Positions 1 through 7,584 are shown, numbered from the stretch's first letter. The stretch is DNA of 45,230 bases from DATDYW01 sp964574865 (GCA_964574865.1 CAZNOT010000003.1:1-45230); one strand, 5' to 3'. The notes: a model not told the origin generated them from the sequence alone. Numbers and translations: made by a program.

Positions 1-133
1 TTGGTCTGGGTCCTTTTCGCCCCCCGGGCGCGGCGGGCGCCCCCAAAAAACGGGGCGCGCGGCCCAACACCCCGCGCGGCGCCGCCCGGGGGGCCCCCGC
101 CGCTGCTCACGGAAGTTCGGGACGAGGGTCGGG
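1..133. other. G/C-block sequence at window edge downstream of rplL
   Basis: No gene is visible here. Positions about 20-105 are runs of G and C blocks of very low complexity, like those at 1910-2110. Read on the minus strand, downstream of rplL, a CGGGG...CCCCG pair is followed by six T (plus-strand A run at 45-50), so a real rplL terminator may lie inside. The block character also fits low-quality assembly, so the sequence should not be trusted base by base. Confidence 0.4.
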
Positions 134-520
134 CTACTTGAGCTCGACCTTGCCGCCAGCGGCCTCGATCTGAGCCTTGATGGCCTCGGCCTCCTCCTTC
201 TTGACGTTGGCCTTGAGGTCGGTCGGGGCGCCCTCGACGAGATCCTTCGCCTCCTTGAGGCCGAGCGCGAGCACCTCCTTCACGACCTTGATGACCGCGA
301 TCTTGGTAGCGCCGCCGTCCGCGAGGTGGACGGTGAACGAGGACTTCTCGTCGCCAGCGGCGGCCGCGGCGGCCGGAGCCGCGACAGCGGCAGCGGCGGA
401 GACGCCGAAGCGACCCTCGATGGTCTTCACGAGCTCGTTGAGGTCGACGACGGACATCTCCTCAATCTTCTTGATGAGGTCGGCGAACTTAGCCGGGACC
501 TCGAAAGTGGAATCAGACAT
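134..520 (-). CDS. rplL: 50S ribosomal protein bL12 (L7/L12)
   Basis: This is the 128-residue stalk protein of the large ribosomal subunit, which recruits and stimulates translational GTPases such as EF-G. The N-terminal dimerisation segment (about residues 10-45) is followed by an Ala-rich hinge (about 45-57) and the compact C-terminal domain, in which the conserved stretch KIAVIKVVKE...LGLKEAKDLVEGAP is plain. It lies 29 nt downstream of rplJ on the same strand, the usual L10-L12 order, and probably depends on the rplJ leader for its regulation. There is no clear Shine-Dalgarno sequence. The length and start are normal for the family. Sequence downstream is a G/C block of doubtful quality. 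Confidence 0.97.
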   Translation of the reverse strand: MSDSTFEVPAKFADLIKKIEEMSVVDLNELVKTIEGRFGVSAAAAVAAPAAAAAAGDEKSSFTVHLADGGATKIAVIKVVKEVLALGLKEAKDLVEGAPTDLKANVKKEEAEAIKAQIEAAGGKVELK

Positions 521-549
521 GGGTAGTTTGGTTAGCTAGGTATTTCGGA

Positions 550-1035
550 CTAAGCGCGCGAATCGGCGACGGCCTTGATGCCGACGGCGAAGCGCTGCAT
601 GGGCGAGTTGAGCAGGTTCGCGAGCATGGAGAGCAGGATCTCGCGGGACGGGATATCGGCGATCGCCACCATCTCAGCCTTGGTCTTGTAGACCCCCTCG
701 AACACGCCGCCCTGAATGGCGACGGCGCCCTGGAGCTCCTTCTCGAACTTGCGGAGTTCGCGGGCCGGAGCGAGCGCCTCGTCGGACCACGCGAGCGCGA
801 GCTCGCCGTCGACCGAGGGCATGTCGCCCGCGAGCGCGGAGTCGGCGAACGCCTTGCGGACGAGCGTCTTCTTGGCGACGCGGTAGGTCACGCCAGCCTC
901 GCGGAGCACCTTGCGCAGGCGCGCCGTGTCGTTCGCCTTCAGCCCCTTGAAGGAGGCGAAGACGATGGCCGGGCGCTTGGCGGCGGCGGAGAGCTCGGCG
1001 AGCGACTCGGCCTTCTTCTCTTTGCTTGATGCCAT
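550..1035 (-). CDS. rplJ: 50S ribosomal protein uL10
   Basis: Base of the L12 stalk; it binds 23S rRNA and L12 dimers. The protein starts at the Met of MASSKEKKAESL at 1035 and is 161 residues long, normal for L10. The frame stays open far upstream, but that extension has no L10 similarity and covers the structured leader. The N-terminal rRNA-binding domain (KGLKANDTARLRKVLREAGV, AKKTLVRKAF) is clear and the C-terminal helix for L12 binding ends the protein. It is the first gene of the rplJ-rplL pair. rplK and rplA are not adjacent, and rpoB does not follow within the window. Confidence 0.96.
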   Translation of the reverse strand: MASSKEKKAESLAELSAAAKRPAIVFASFKGLKANDTARLRKVLREAGVTYRVAKKTLVRKAFADSALAGDMPSVDGELALAWSDEALAPARELRKFEKELQGAVAIQGGVFEGVYKTKAEMVAIADIPSREILLSMLANLLNSPMQRFAVGIKAVADSRA

Positions 1036-1064
1036 AGAGCTTTGAGACTTCGGATAAATGAGAA

Positions 1065-1195
1065 ACGGCCGCAAGGCCGTCCGAATCATCCTTCCCCGCT
1101 CTCGCGGTTCCAGAATACCTCGGGAGGGCTTCTCCCCGGTTTCTCTCGGGGTGCCTCCTGTCTTCGGCCTTACGCGGGGCTTTCTACCCCAGAGA
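1065..1195 (-). promoter_or_regulatory. L10 leader-type autoregulatory RNA with attenuator hairpin
   Basis: Read on the minus strand, the sequence before rplJ contains elements typical of the ribosomal L10 leader: a GGGGTAGAAAGCCCC stem-loop (about 1190-1176), the CCGAAGACAGGAGGC motif (1167-1153), a CCCCG...CGGGG helix and then CCCTCCCGAGGT (about 1129-1118). GGAGG and CCTCC close the main helix. Near the gene a hairpin ACGGCC-TTGC-GGCCGT (1080-1065) is followed by TTTCTCATTT, which resembles an attenuator. In other bacteria L10(L12)4 binds this RNA and represses its own operon; here that is inferred from the motifs. Confidence 0.75.
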
Positions 1196-1269
1196 GCGTG
1201 GCGGCGCAACTCCAACAATTCAGCAACTTGCGAACCAGAACAGCGACAAGTAGGGTGGCCGCGAACACC

Positions 1270-1872
1270 ATGAAAACCAAATACACATCGATAGCCGCCA
1301 CGTTCGCCGAACTCGCCCGAAAACTCACCCGTCCCCTGTTCGGCGCGCACCTCAGCGTTGCGGTTTCTGTGCTCGACCCTCTCGCCGACGGAACCATCCC
1401 CGCCCCGCGGGCAACCGCCTTCCTGTTCAACGAGCCGGGAGACGCGGGCGAGCTCAATCGCCTGTGCTCGCGCGTCGCCAACCTGACGCACGTGAACGCC
1501 ACGTTCAGGATCAAGGCAAAAACAGTTCTCCCGTGCCGCGCCTGCAACGGGATCATCCGCGCGGGAAATCTGTACGCCCAGTTCGCGCTCGCGGACGGCG
1601 GTCCGCTATACCCGTCCCACGCAGAGGACTTTCTGGCACTGGCGTTCGCCAAGACCCTCGAGCGGCTACCCGCCGAACCCGAGCGCCTATCGCTGCAATC
1701 TCCCCCGACGCGCATACCAGTGCCAGGACTCCAAGCGTGGTGGCCAATCGATGAACGAGAACACTTCGATAGCGTCGTGAGAAACGAGAAGTGGCGTGAC
1801 GCTCACGACAGACTGATCGGGGCGGCCGCCGAACTCGCCAACGCGGGCGGGCACGCCGCGGTGAGCGTGTGA
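1270..1872 (+). CDS. Orphan hypothetical protein, 200 aa
   Basis: I do not recognise this protein. The first in-frame ATG after a possible -10 box (TAGGGT, 1251-1256) is at 1270, giving 200 residues. It is soluble, with no signal peptide or membrane helix. A CxxC pair (LPCRACNGII, about residues 90-99) sits mid-protein before an acidic and aromatic half with WW and HAEDF motifs; the single CxxC could bind metal with other ligands but does not prove a zinc finger. The gene stands alone on the plus strand between minus-strand rplJ and fusA and ends in a strong terminator 7 nt after its stop. It belongs with the other isolated orphan genes of the window. Confidence 0.65.
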   Translation: MKTKYTSIAATFAELARKLTRPLFGAHLSVAVSVLDPLADGTIPAPRATAFLFNEPGDAGELNRLCSRVANLTHVNATFRIKAKTVLPCRACNGIIRAGNLYAQFALADGGPLYPSHAEDFLALAFAKTLERLPAEPERLSLQSPPTRIPVPGLQAWWPIDEREHFDSVVRNEKWRDAHDRLIGAAAELANAGGHAAVSV

Positions 1873-1878
1873 AATTCC

Positions 1879-1906
1879 AGCCAGCTAACCGCTGGCTTTT
1901 CTTTTT
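1879..1906 (+). terminator. Intrinsic terminator of the orphan gene at 1270
   Basis: A perfect 7-bp stem AGCCAGC/GCTGGCT (1879-1885 and 1891-1897) with a 5-nt loop is followed by TTTTCTTTTT. It begins 7 nt after the stop codon. Confidence 0.9.
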
Positions 1907-2115
1907 GCGCACAGAAGAGCGCGGGGGCCCCCGGGGGGCCCCCCCCGGTGTGTTGGGGGGGGCACCAACGCGGTTTGCGCGGCGCCCCCGCGGGGGGCCC
2001 CCCGCNNNNNNNNNNGGGTGCGGGTGTTATTGCCCCCCCCGCCACCGGGGGGTTTTTTTTTTGGCCCCCTGACGCGGGGGGCCCCCTGGGGGCGCCCCGC
2101 TCTTCTGTGTCGGCA
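1907..2115. other. G/C-block junction with 10-N gap and inverted ends
   Basis: No gene. The stretch is made of G and C homopolymer blocks, a T10 run (about 2052-2061) and ten Ns (2006-2015). Its ends are inverted copies: CACAGAAGAGCG at about 1909 and its complement at about 2098-2110, each continuing into similar G/C blocks for roughly 35 nt. This looks like a poorly resolved scaffold junction rather than natural sequence, so linkage of fusA to the rplJL side is not fully secure. The fusA terminator would be expected here and cannot be read. Confidence 0.6.
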
Positions 2116-2120
2116 GAAAC

Positions 2121-4274
2121 CTACGCGTTCTTCACGCGGCCAGCCTTGATCGCCTCCGCCACATTGTTCGGCACCACCTCGTAGTGATCGAACTCCATGG
2201 TCATCGATGCGCGACCCTCGGTCATCGAGCGGAGCGTGGTCGTGTAGCCGAACATCTCGGCGAGCGGCACCTTGGCCTTCACGACCTGCATGCCGAAGCG
2301 CTCCTCCATACCCTCGATCGCGGCGCGCTTGCCCGAGAGGTTGCCGGTGACGTCGCCCATGAACTTGTCCGGGGTGACGACCTCGACGCGCATGACCGGC
2401 TCCATCAGCACCGGCTTCGCCTTCTGCACAGCCTCCTGGAAGGCCATCGACGCGGCGATCTTGAACGCGATTTCGGACGAGTCGACGTCGTGGAACGAGC
2501 CGTCGTAGAGCTCGGCGGAGACGTCCGTCATGCGGAAGCCCGCGACGACGCCGCGGTCCATCGCCTCGCGGATTCCCTTCTCGACGGCCGGGATGTACTC
2601 CTGCGGGATAACGCCGCCCTTGATCATGTTCGAGAACTCGAAGCCGTCCTCGCGCGAGGTCTGCTTCGGGAGGTCCTCCTCCTTCACGGTGTAGTCGATC
2701 GGCTTGATGCGGATCTTCACGTGACCGTACTGGCCGCGACCGCCCGTCTGCTTGATGTACTTGCCCTCGGCCTCGGCGTTCCCGAGGATCGCCTCGCGGT
2801 ACGCCACCTGCGGCGCGCCGACGTTCGCCTCGACGTTGAACTCCCGCTTCATGCGGTCCACGAGAATTTCGAGGTGCAGTTCGCCCATGCCCGCGATGAC
2901 GGTCTCGCCGGTCTCGGTGTCCGTCATGACGCGGAAGGTCGGATCCTCGTCCGAGAGGCGGCGCAGCGCGTTGCCGAGCTTCTCCTGATCGGCTTTGGTC
3001 TTCGGCTCGATGCGGAGCGAGATGACCGGCTCCGGAATGTCGATCTTGTCGAGCACGATCGGGTTGGCCTCGTCGCAGAGCGTGTGCGAGGTCTTGGCAG
3101 ACTTGAGACCCACGGCCGCAGCGATCTCGCCGGCGAACACCTTCTTCACCTCCTCGCGCTGGTTAGCCTGGAGGCGGACGATGCGGGAGAGGCGCTCCTT
3201 CTCGCCGGTCGCGACGTTGTAGACGTACGAGCCCGCCTCGACGGTGCCCGAGTACACGCGGAAGAACGAGAGCTGGCCGACGAACGGGTCGGTCTGGAGC
3301 TTGAAGACGAGCGCGGAGAACGGCGCCGTGTCCGAAGCCTCGCGGTGGAGCTCCTCGTCGGTGTCCGGGTGCGTGCCGTGAACCGGCGGAATGTCGAGCG
3401 GCGACGGGAGGTAGTCGACGACGGCGTCGAGCACGAGCTGCACGCCCTTGTTCTTGAGCGCGGTGCCGGTGAAGACCGGGAAGCACTCGTTGGCGATGGT
3501 GCCCTTGCGGATTGCAGCCTTGATGCGGTCGTTGGAAATCTCCTTGCCGTCGAGGTAGTCGACCATGATCGAGTCGTCAAACTCGGCAGCCTTCTCGACG
3601 AGCTCGGCGCGGTACTTCTCGGCATCGGCCTTGAGCTCATCGGGAATCTCGCCCTCGACGACGCTCGAGCCCATGTTGCCCTCGAAGCGGTAGGCTTTCA
3701 TGCGGATGAGGTCAATCACGCCCTCCATGGCGTCTTCGGCGCCAATCGGAATCTGCATGCGGACCGCCTTCTTGTTGAGGCGCTCGAGGATCGAGGCGTA
3801 GGAGCGCTCGAACGACGCGCCGGTGCGGTCGAGCTTGTTGATGAAGCAGATGCGCGGGACGTGGTACTTGTCAGCCTGGCGCCACACGGTCTCGGACTGG
3901 GGCTCGACGCCCGCCACGCCGTCGAACACGACGACGCCGCCGTCGAGCACGCGGAGCGAGCGCTGCACCTCGATCGTGAAGTCGATGTGCCCCGGGGTGT
4001 CGATGATGTTGAAGCGGTGCTTCCTGGAGAGGTCCTCCTTCGGCATGTAGGTCGGGTTCCAGAAGCAGGTGATCGCGGCCGCCGTGATGGTGATGCCGCG
4101 CTCCTTCTCCTGCTCCATCCAGTCGGTCGTGGCCTCGCCCTCGTGCACCTCGCCGATCTTGTGGGACTGGCCGGTGTAGAAGAGGACGCGCTCGGACGTG
4201 GTGGTCTTGCCGGCGTCGATGTGCGCGATGATTCCGAAGTTTCGGGTTCGCTCGAGGGGGTAGTCGCGGTTCAT
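2121..4274 (-). CDS. fusA: Translation elongation factor G
   Basis: GTPase that drives ribosomal translocation and, with RRF, ribosome recycling. The protein has 717 residues, slightly above the usual 690-705. The P-loop AHIDAGKTT (about 17-25), DTPGHID switch II and NKLDR base-recognition motif are intact, and domains II-V follow, including GGRGQYGHV in domain IV. The start MNRDYPLERTRNFGIIAHIDAGK is the family start. It lies downstream of rpsL-rpsG in the classical str order, but an intrinsic terminator after rpsG separates them, so fusA either relies on read-through or has its own promoter in the 55 nt before its ATG. No Shine-Dalgarno is seen. tufA does not follow. Confidence 0.98.
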   Translation of the reverse strand: MNRDYPLERTRNFGIIAHIDAGKTTTSERVLFYTGQSHKIGEVHEGEATTDWMEQEKERGITITAAAITCFWNPTYMPKEDLSRKHRFNIIDTPGHIDFTIEVQRSLRVLDGGVVVFDGVAGVEPQSETVWRQADKYHVPRICFINKLDRTGASFERSYASILERLNKKAVRMQIPIGAEDAMEGVIDLIRMKAYRFEGNMGSSVVEGEIPDELKADAEKYRAELVEKAAEFDDSIMVDYLDGKEISNDRIKAAIRKGTIANECFPVFTGTALKNKGVQLVLDAVVDYLPSPLDIPPVHGTHPDTDEELHREASDTAPFSALVFKLQTDPFVGQLSFFRVYSGTVEAGSYVYNVATGEKERLSRIVRLQANQREEVKKVFAGEIAAAVGLKSAKTSHTLCDEANPIVLDKIDIPEPVISLRIEPKTKADQEKLGNALRRLSDEDPTFRVMTDTETGETVIAGMGELHLEILVDRMKREFNVEANVGAPQVAYREAILGNAEAEGKYIKQTGGRGQYGHVKIRIKPIDYTVKEEDLPKQTSREDGFEFSNMIKGGVIPQEYIPAVEKGIREAMDRGVVAGFRMTDVSAELYDGSFHDVDSSEIAFKIAASMAFQEAVQKAKPVLMEPVMRVEVVTPDKFMGDVTGNLSGKRAAIEGMEERFGMQVVKAKVPLAEMFGYTTTLRSMTEGRASMTMEFDHYEVVPNNVAEAIKAGRVKNA

Positions 4275-4329
4275 TAAGGTGTGTGGCGGCCGAATGGCCT
4301 GGGGCTAAGTTTCTAAGGGTTGGGTAACT

Positions 4330-4356
4330 AAAAACGCCCGCGCAAAGGGCGCGGGC
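4330..4356 (-). terminator. Intrinsic terminator between rpsG and fusA
   Basis: On the minus strand a perfect 8-bp stem GCCCGCGC/GCGCGGGC with loop CCTTT is followed by GTTTTTA. It starts 3 nt after the rpsG stop codon and ends 55 nt before fusA. Confidence 0.88.
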
Positions 4357-4359
4357 AAT

Positions 4360-4923
4360 CTACCAAGCGAACCCCCGCCGCGCAACGCGNNNNNNNNNNN
4401 NNNNNNNNNNNNNNNNNNNNNNNNNNNNNNNNNNNNNNNNNNNNNNNNNNNNNNNNNNNNNNNNNNNNNNNNNNNNNNNNNNNNNNNNNGCCATGCGGTG
4501 CACGTTCTCGCGCTTCTTCGCCGCCTCGCCCTCGTTCTTCGCGGCGAGGAGGATTTCCTCGGCGAGCTTCTGGGCCATCGGCTTGCCCTTCTTGGAGCGG
4601 GCCGCGGCGATCATCCAGGTCATCGCGAGGAAGTTGCGGCGCTCGGGGCGCGTCTCGCGCGGGACCTGGTAGTTGGCGCCGCCGACGCGGCGGGAGCGGA
4701 CCTCCACCTGCGGGGCGACGTTCTTGAGGGCGAGGTCGAAGGTCTCCATCGGGTCCTCAACCTTCGCCTGAGTCTTCACGATCTCGAGCGCGCCGTAGAC
4801 GAGCTCGCGGGCGATCGACTTCTTGCCGCGCTCCATCAGGTGGTTGATGAACTTCGCGAGCTTCTGGGAGCCGTACTTCGGGTCGGCCGCAATCTCGGGC
4901 TTCTTGGTGAGTTTGTGACGCAT
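4360..4923 (-). CDS. rpsG: 30S ribosomal protein uS7 (interrupted by an N gap)
   Basis: Primary 16S rRNA-binding protein of the 30S head. The 144 residues before the gap match S7 from MRHKLTKKP through KKRENVHRM, including the beta-hairpin region RVGGANYQVPRE. After a 100-N gap (4390-4489) the frame resumes and ends in ...GFAW and a stop. S7 is normally about 156 residues and ends in a W about 12 residues after HRM. The real gap is therefore probably only a few bases and 100 Ns is a placeholder; the residues next to it (RVARRG) may contain errors. The gene starts 4 nt after the rpsL stop, so the two are co-transcribed and probably translationally coupled. Confidence 0.93.
   Translation of the reverse strand: MRHKLTKKPEIAADPKYGSQKLAKFINHLMERGKKSIARELVYGALEIVKTQAKVEDPMETFDLALKNVAPQVEVRSRRVGGANYQVPRETRPERRNFLAMTWMIAAARSKKGKPMAQKLAEEILLAAKNEGEAAKKRENVHRMXXXXXXXXXXXXXXXXXXXXXXXXXXXXXXXXXXRVARRGFAW
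4390..4489. other. Assembly gap (100 N) inside rpsG
   Basis: Exactly 100 Ns, a conventional placeholder. The length of S7 on either side predicts that about two codons are missing rather than 33. Confidence 0.9.
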
Positions 4924-4927
4924 GGGA

Positions 4928-5350
4928 TTACTTCTTAGCGCCCTTCTTGTCCACCTTCGCGCCGTAGCGGGAGCGGCCCTTCTTGCGGCCCTTCACGCCC
5001 TCGGCGTCGAGGCGGCCACGGACGATGGTGTAGCGGAGGTTGACGTCCTTCACGCGGCCGCCGCGGATGATGACGACGGAGTGCTCCTGCAGGTTGTGGC
5101 CCATGCCCGGCACGTAGGCGGTCACCTCCTGGCCGTTGGTGAGGCGCACGCGGGCAATCTTGCGGATAGCGGAGTTCGGCTTGCGCGGGGTCTTGGTGGT
5201 GACCTTCGTGCAGACGCCGCGCTTGAACGGGGAGTCGTGGAAGACCGGGCGGTTCTTGAGAACGTTGAAGCTGCGCGCCAGCGCCGGGACTTTCGTCTTG
5301 CGGCGGGGCGTCGAGCGCTTGCGCTTGATGAGCTGGGAGATGGTAGGCAT
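4928..5350 (-). CDS. rpsL: 30S ribosomal protein uS12
   Basis: Decoding-centre protein whose PNSA and conserved Lys loops contact the A site. The protein begins MPTISQLIKRKR at 5350, the canonical S12 start; the frame is open for 16 further codons upstream, which are not S12-like. It has 140 residues, at the long end for the family because of a basic tail (GVKGRKKGRSRYGAKVDKKGAKK). TPRKPNSAIRKIARVRL and YVPGMGHNLQEHSVVIIRGGRVKD are intact. The streptomycin-site lysine in TPRKPNSA is present, as in sensitive wild types. It is the first gene of rpsL-rpsG. Confidence 0.97.
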   Translation of the reverse strand: MPTISQLIKRKRSTPRRKTKVPALARSFNVLKNRPVFHDSPFKRGVCTKVTTKTPRKPNSAIRKIARVRLTNGQEVTAYVPGMGHNLQEHSVVIIRGGRVKDVNLRYTIVRGRLDAEGVKGRKKGRSRYGAKVDKKGAKK

Positions 5351-5499
5351 CGGGCGTTTGGTGGTCGTGGTTTCCTTGGTGGGTCTCCCGGCCAGCACGG
5401 CGGGTTTCCCTAAATAAAGTGCCCGGTCGGGGGCCGGGGCAAGCTACCACGCTCAATCTATAAAGTGAAGGGCTCGGCCTCCCCCGCCCCGAGACCGGA

Positions 5500-5531
5500 G
5501 GCCGCCCCGCCGCGACGGCGGGGCGGCCTTT
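5500..5531. repeat. Perfect 13-bp hairpin upstream of rpsL
   Basis: GGCCGCCCCGCCG (5500-5512), loop CGA, and its complement (5516-5528), followed on the plus strand by TTT. It lies between divergent rpsL and the membrane gene at 5569. No plus-strand gene ends here, so a terminator role is unclear; it may insulate the two divergent promoters. Confidence 0.6.
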
Positions 5532-5558
5532 GACAATAAGCCGATGAGTCGGTAGAGC
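5530..5558 (+). promoter_or_regulatory. Promoter candidate of the orphan membrane gene
   Basis: TTGACA (5530-5535), a 17-nt spacer and TAGAGC (5553-5558). The -35 is perfect and the -10 weak (3 of 6). Transcription would start only a few bases before the ATG at 5569. Confidence 0.5.
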
Positions 5559-5568
5559 GGTACCCGAC

Positions 5569-6519
5569 ATGAACACCAAAACTACACAGACCGTAATTCC
5601 CGCGGGCGACCTAGGTTGCCTGGAAGACACAGAGATCAAAGAAATCGTGCTCGTGGGCCAGAAGGCGCCGTCGAGTTCGGGCTTGTGGGGCATTCCCTTC
5701 ATCGCCCTGCTCGTCCTCGGCCTCCTCGGAGGGTACTGGTTCCGCCCCTGGGCGTTCGCCCTCGGCGCGACGCTCGCGGCCGCGCTGGTTGGCCTCCGCT
5801 CGCTGTGGCTCCGCGATGAGCTCTGCCTCTGCCCCGTGAACGCCTTCGGGCAGGCCCGCTGCGAGCACCTGTGGTTTCGACTCTTCATCGTCGGCGCGAC
5901 CATGGCGGGAGTCTCGGCGGCGCTGACGCGTTCGGACAGCCAGATCGGAGCGAACATGGGCGCCCTAGTCGCCATTGCAGCCACCGCCGTCGCCTGCGTA
6001 TCGTTCCTGACGAGCTCGACGGTTGGAATACCGAAGGCCAACGTCAGCGCCGTCGCGGTGAGCGGCTACGCGACCGGCGAGCTAATCCTGTTTTCCGGGC
6101 AAAAGGCACCCCAAATGCTGATGCCGTGGCACCGCGCCTCACGGCTGTTCGACCGGAGGATCGCCTCTGTCTCGAAAGCCACGAGCGACATCGTCGTTGG
6201 AATTATCGGGGCCACCGACAACAAGCACCGCCAGGAGGGCCTGTACCTCGGGCAGGTGATGGACCGGCTCGGGTCCATGGCAGACCAATGCGCCACCTCC
6301 CTCGACAACTACCACCACTTCAACGAGTGGACGGCCCGCGACGCGCAGGAGTGGATCGAGAAAAAATACCTGGAAATGGGTGAGGAGTTCACAAAAAACA
6401 CGGGGCTTCAGGCGAGCCTAATTCTCATCAGGACCTCGGATATTGCTCCCGAAGGCCTCCGCGGGATCGATCCGTGCTTCGGGCACGCGAACGAGGTCAC
6501 CGAGACCAAACCGTCGTAG
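5569..6519 (+). CDS. Orphan membrane protein, 316 aa, four predicted helices
   Basis: I do not recognise the family. Four hydrophobic segments are visible in the first half: about residues 41-57, 61-77, 107-124 and 130-148. They are followed by a soluble domain of about 160 residues with an aromatic, acidic centre (NYHHFNEWTARDAQEWIEKKYLEMGEEF) that is likely helical and cytoplasmic. The short motif GQKAP occurs twice, before the first helix (about 29-33) and at the start of the soluble domain (about 175), so the two flanks may be distant repeats. Cysteines cluster in the loop after helix 2 (LCLCPVNAFGQARC). The gene stands alone, with its own promoter candidate and a terminator 12 nt after the stop. 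Confidence 0.7.
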   Translation: MNTKTTQTVIPAGDLGCLEDTEIKEIVLVGQKAPSSSGLWGIPFIALLVLGLLGGYWFRPWAFALGATLAAALVGLRSLWLRDELCLCPVNAFGQARCEHLWFRLFIVGATMAGVSAALTRSDSQIGANMGALVAIAATAVACVSFLTSSTVGIPKANVSAVAVSGYATGELILFSGQKAPQMLMPWHRASRLFDRRIASVSKATSDIVVGIIGATDNKHRQEGLYLGQVMDRLGSMADQCATSLDNYHHFNEWTARDAQEWIEKKYLEMGEEFTKNTGLQASLILIRTSDIAPEGLRGIDPCFGHANEVTETKPS

Positions 6520-6531
6520 CGATTCCAAAAA

Positions 6532-6566
6532 CCGCCGCCACTCTCTCGAGCGGCGGCTTTTCTTTT
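6532..6566 (+). terminator. Intrinsic terminator of the orphan membrane gene
   Basis: Stem CCGCCGC/GCGGCGG (6532-6538 and 6550-6556) with an 11-nt loop, followed by C and TTTTCTTTTT. It also lies between this gene and the convergent M50 gene. Confidence 0.88.
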
Positions 6567-6588
6567 TGAGAGAGTTCCGGTGCGGGTG

Positions 6589-7194
6589 CTACCCCCCGTA
6601 CCCAACCAGCGCGACGGCGAGCTCGCCCACGAGCGGCGAGAAGATGGGCCAGAGAACGAACGAGGCCACGAGGATGAGGCCGATCGAGGTGCCGAGCGTC
6701 GCGGTGGTGAGGAACCGGCCGCGGGGGCCGAGCAAGCCGCCGAGAATCTTGGAGCCGTCGAGCGGCGGCACCGGCATCAGGTTGAAGAGAGCGAGGGCGA
6801 CGTTCACCAGGACGACCACGAAGGCGAACTCGAAGAGCGGCGAGGCCTCCCCCACCGCGCGGGCGACGGCCGCGAAGGCGACGGCGAGGAGGAGGTTCGA
6901 AATCGGTCCGGCCGCGGCGACGGCGAACTCACCCCAGCGGCGGTTGCGCAGGTTGTAGGGGTTGTACGGCACGGGCTTGGCCCAGCCGAAGGCCGGCGCG
7001 CCCGAGGCGATGAGCAGGAACGGCACCAAGAGCGAGCCGACGAGATCGAGGTGCGCAGCGGGGTTAACCGTCAGGCGACCCTCGTGCTTCGCGGTCATAT
7101 CGCCCTGGAGGTAGGCGGCGTAGCCGTGGGCGAACTCGTGGAACGAAACCGAGACGATGGTGACGGCGACCGAGAGGATGAGGATGGGGTCCAT
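6589..7194 (-). CDS. Site-2 protease family protein (peptidase M50)
   Basis: Intramembrane zinc metalloprotease of the short, ancestral M50 type. The zinc motif HEFAH lies in the first helix (about residues 19-23) and the third-ligand motif NLMPVPPLDG is near the C-terminus (about 160-170). Several hydrophobic helices surround them. The protein has about 201 residues, with no PDZ domain, so it is not a full RseP. I start it at MDPILIL (7194): the frame is open 25 codons further, but that extension overlaps a good -10 box (TATAAT, 7209-7204) that would start transcription next to this ATG. The substrate is unknown. The gene is not in an operon. Confidence 0.9.
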   Translation of the reverse strand: MDPILILSVAVTIVSVSFHEFAHGYAAYLQGDMTAKHEGRLTVNPAAHLDLVGSLLVPFLLIASGAPAFGWAKPVPYNPYNLRNRRWGEFAVAAAGPISNLLLAVAFAAVARAVGEASPLFEFAFVVVLVNVALALFNLMPVPPLDGSKILGGLLGPRGRFLTTATLGTSIGLILVASFVLWPIFSPLVGELAVALVGYGG

Positions 7195-7203
7195 GGGTGC
7201 GCC

Positions 7204-7209
7204 ATTATA
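7204..7209 (-). promoter_or_regulatory. -10 box of the M50 protease gene (near-leaderless)
   Basis: A consensus TATAAT on the minus strand ends 9 nt before the ATG at 7194. A transcript would begin within about three bases of the start codon. No convincing -35 was seen. Confidence 0.6.
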
Positions 7210-7256
7210 TATGGAGCGCGCCGGGTTGGCCCCGACGAACCGGACCCAAAAACCGT

Positions 7257-7285
7257 TTGACGGGTACACGGAGTCCTGTTAGATT
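7257..7285 (+). promoter_or_regulatory. rpmB promoter
   Basis: TTGACG (7257-7262), a 17-nt spacer and TAGATT (7280-7285). The predicted start is about 7292, giving a 14-nt leader before the L28 ATG. Confidence 0.75.
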
Positions 7286-7305
7286 CCCCCGGCTAAACAA
7301 ACGTT

Positions 7306-7584
7306 ATGGCTAAGCGCTGCGCAATCACCAAGAAGAACCCTCAGGTCGGGGGCGGATACTCGAACCGCACCCGCGCGACCCAGTACAACCCGGTCGGCCT
7401 CCGCACGCGCAAGCCCAACCTGCAGAAGAAGCGCGTCTTCGTCGCCGAGCTCAACCGGACCTTCATCCTCGACGTCACCGCTCACGGCCTCCGCACCATC
7501 GCCAAGAACGGCGCCTTCAAGGCCCTCAAGGAGGCGGGCGTCATCACCTCCAAGATGAAGGTGAAGACGGCGGCCGCGAAGTAG
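7306..7584 (+). CDS. rpmB: 50S ribosomal protein bL28
   Basis: Small basic protein of the large subunit. The 92-residue sequence starts MAKRCAITKKNPQVGGGYSN, with the conserved SNRTRATQYNPVG..RKPNLQKKRVF segment and the C-terminal LRTIAKNG..ALKEAG region. It lacks the two CxxC zinc pairs found in some L28 proteins. It is monocistronic, with a good promoter 20-50 nt upstream and a bidirectional terminator downstream. There is no Shine-Dalgarno sequence in the short leader. Confidence 0.97.
   Translation: MAKRCAITKKNPQVGGGYSNRTRATQYNPVGLRTRKPNLQKKRVFVAELNRTFILDVTAHGLRTIAKNGAFKALKEAGVITSKMKVKTAAAK

Noticed and set aside
1036..1491. N-terminal extension of L10 by about 150 residues
   Set aside because: The extension covers the RNA leader and has no L10 similarity; the family start is at 1035.
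1907..2115. Terminal inverted repeats of a small mobile element
   Set aside because: The ends are inverted copies, but the interior is G/C homopolymer with Ns, no target duplication is visible, and an assembly artefact is simpler.
2184..4277. Long open frame on the plus strand, antisense to fusA (about 700 codons)
   Set aside because: His, Arg, Val and Leu-rich translation with no family resemblance; it mirrors the codon bias of a GC-rich gene on the other strand, and fusA is certain.
5500..5531. Terminator of a plus-strand gene upstream of 5500
   Set aside because: No plus-strand gene ends there and only three T follow; kept only as a hairpin.
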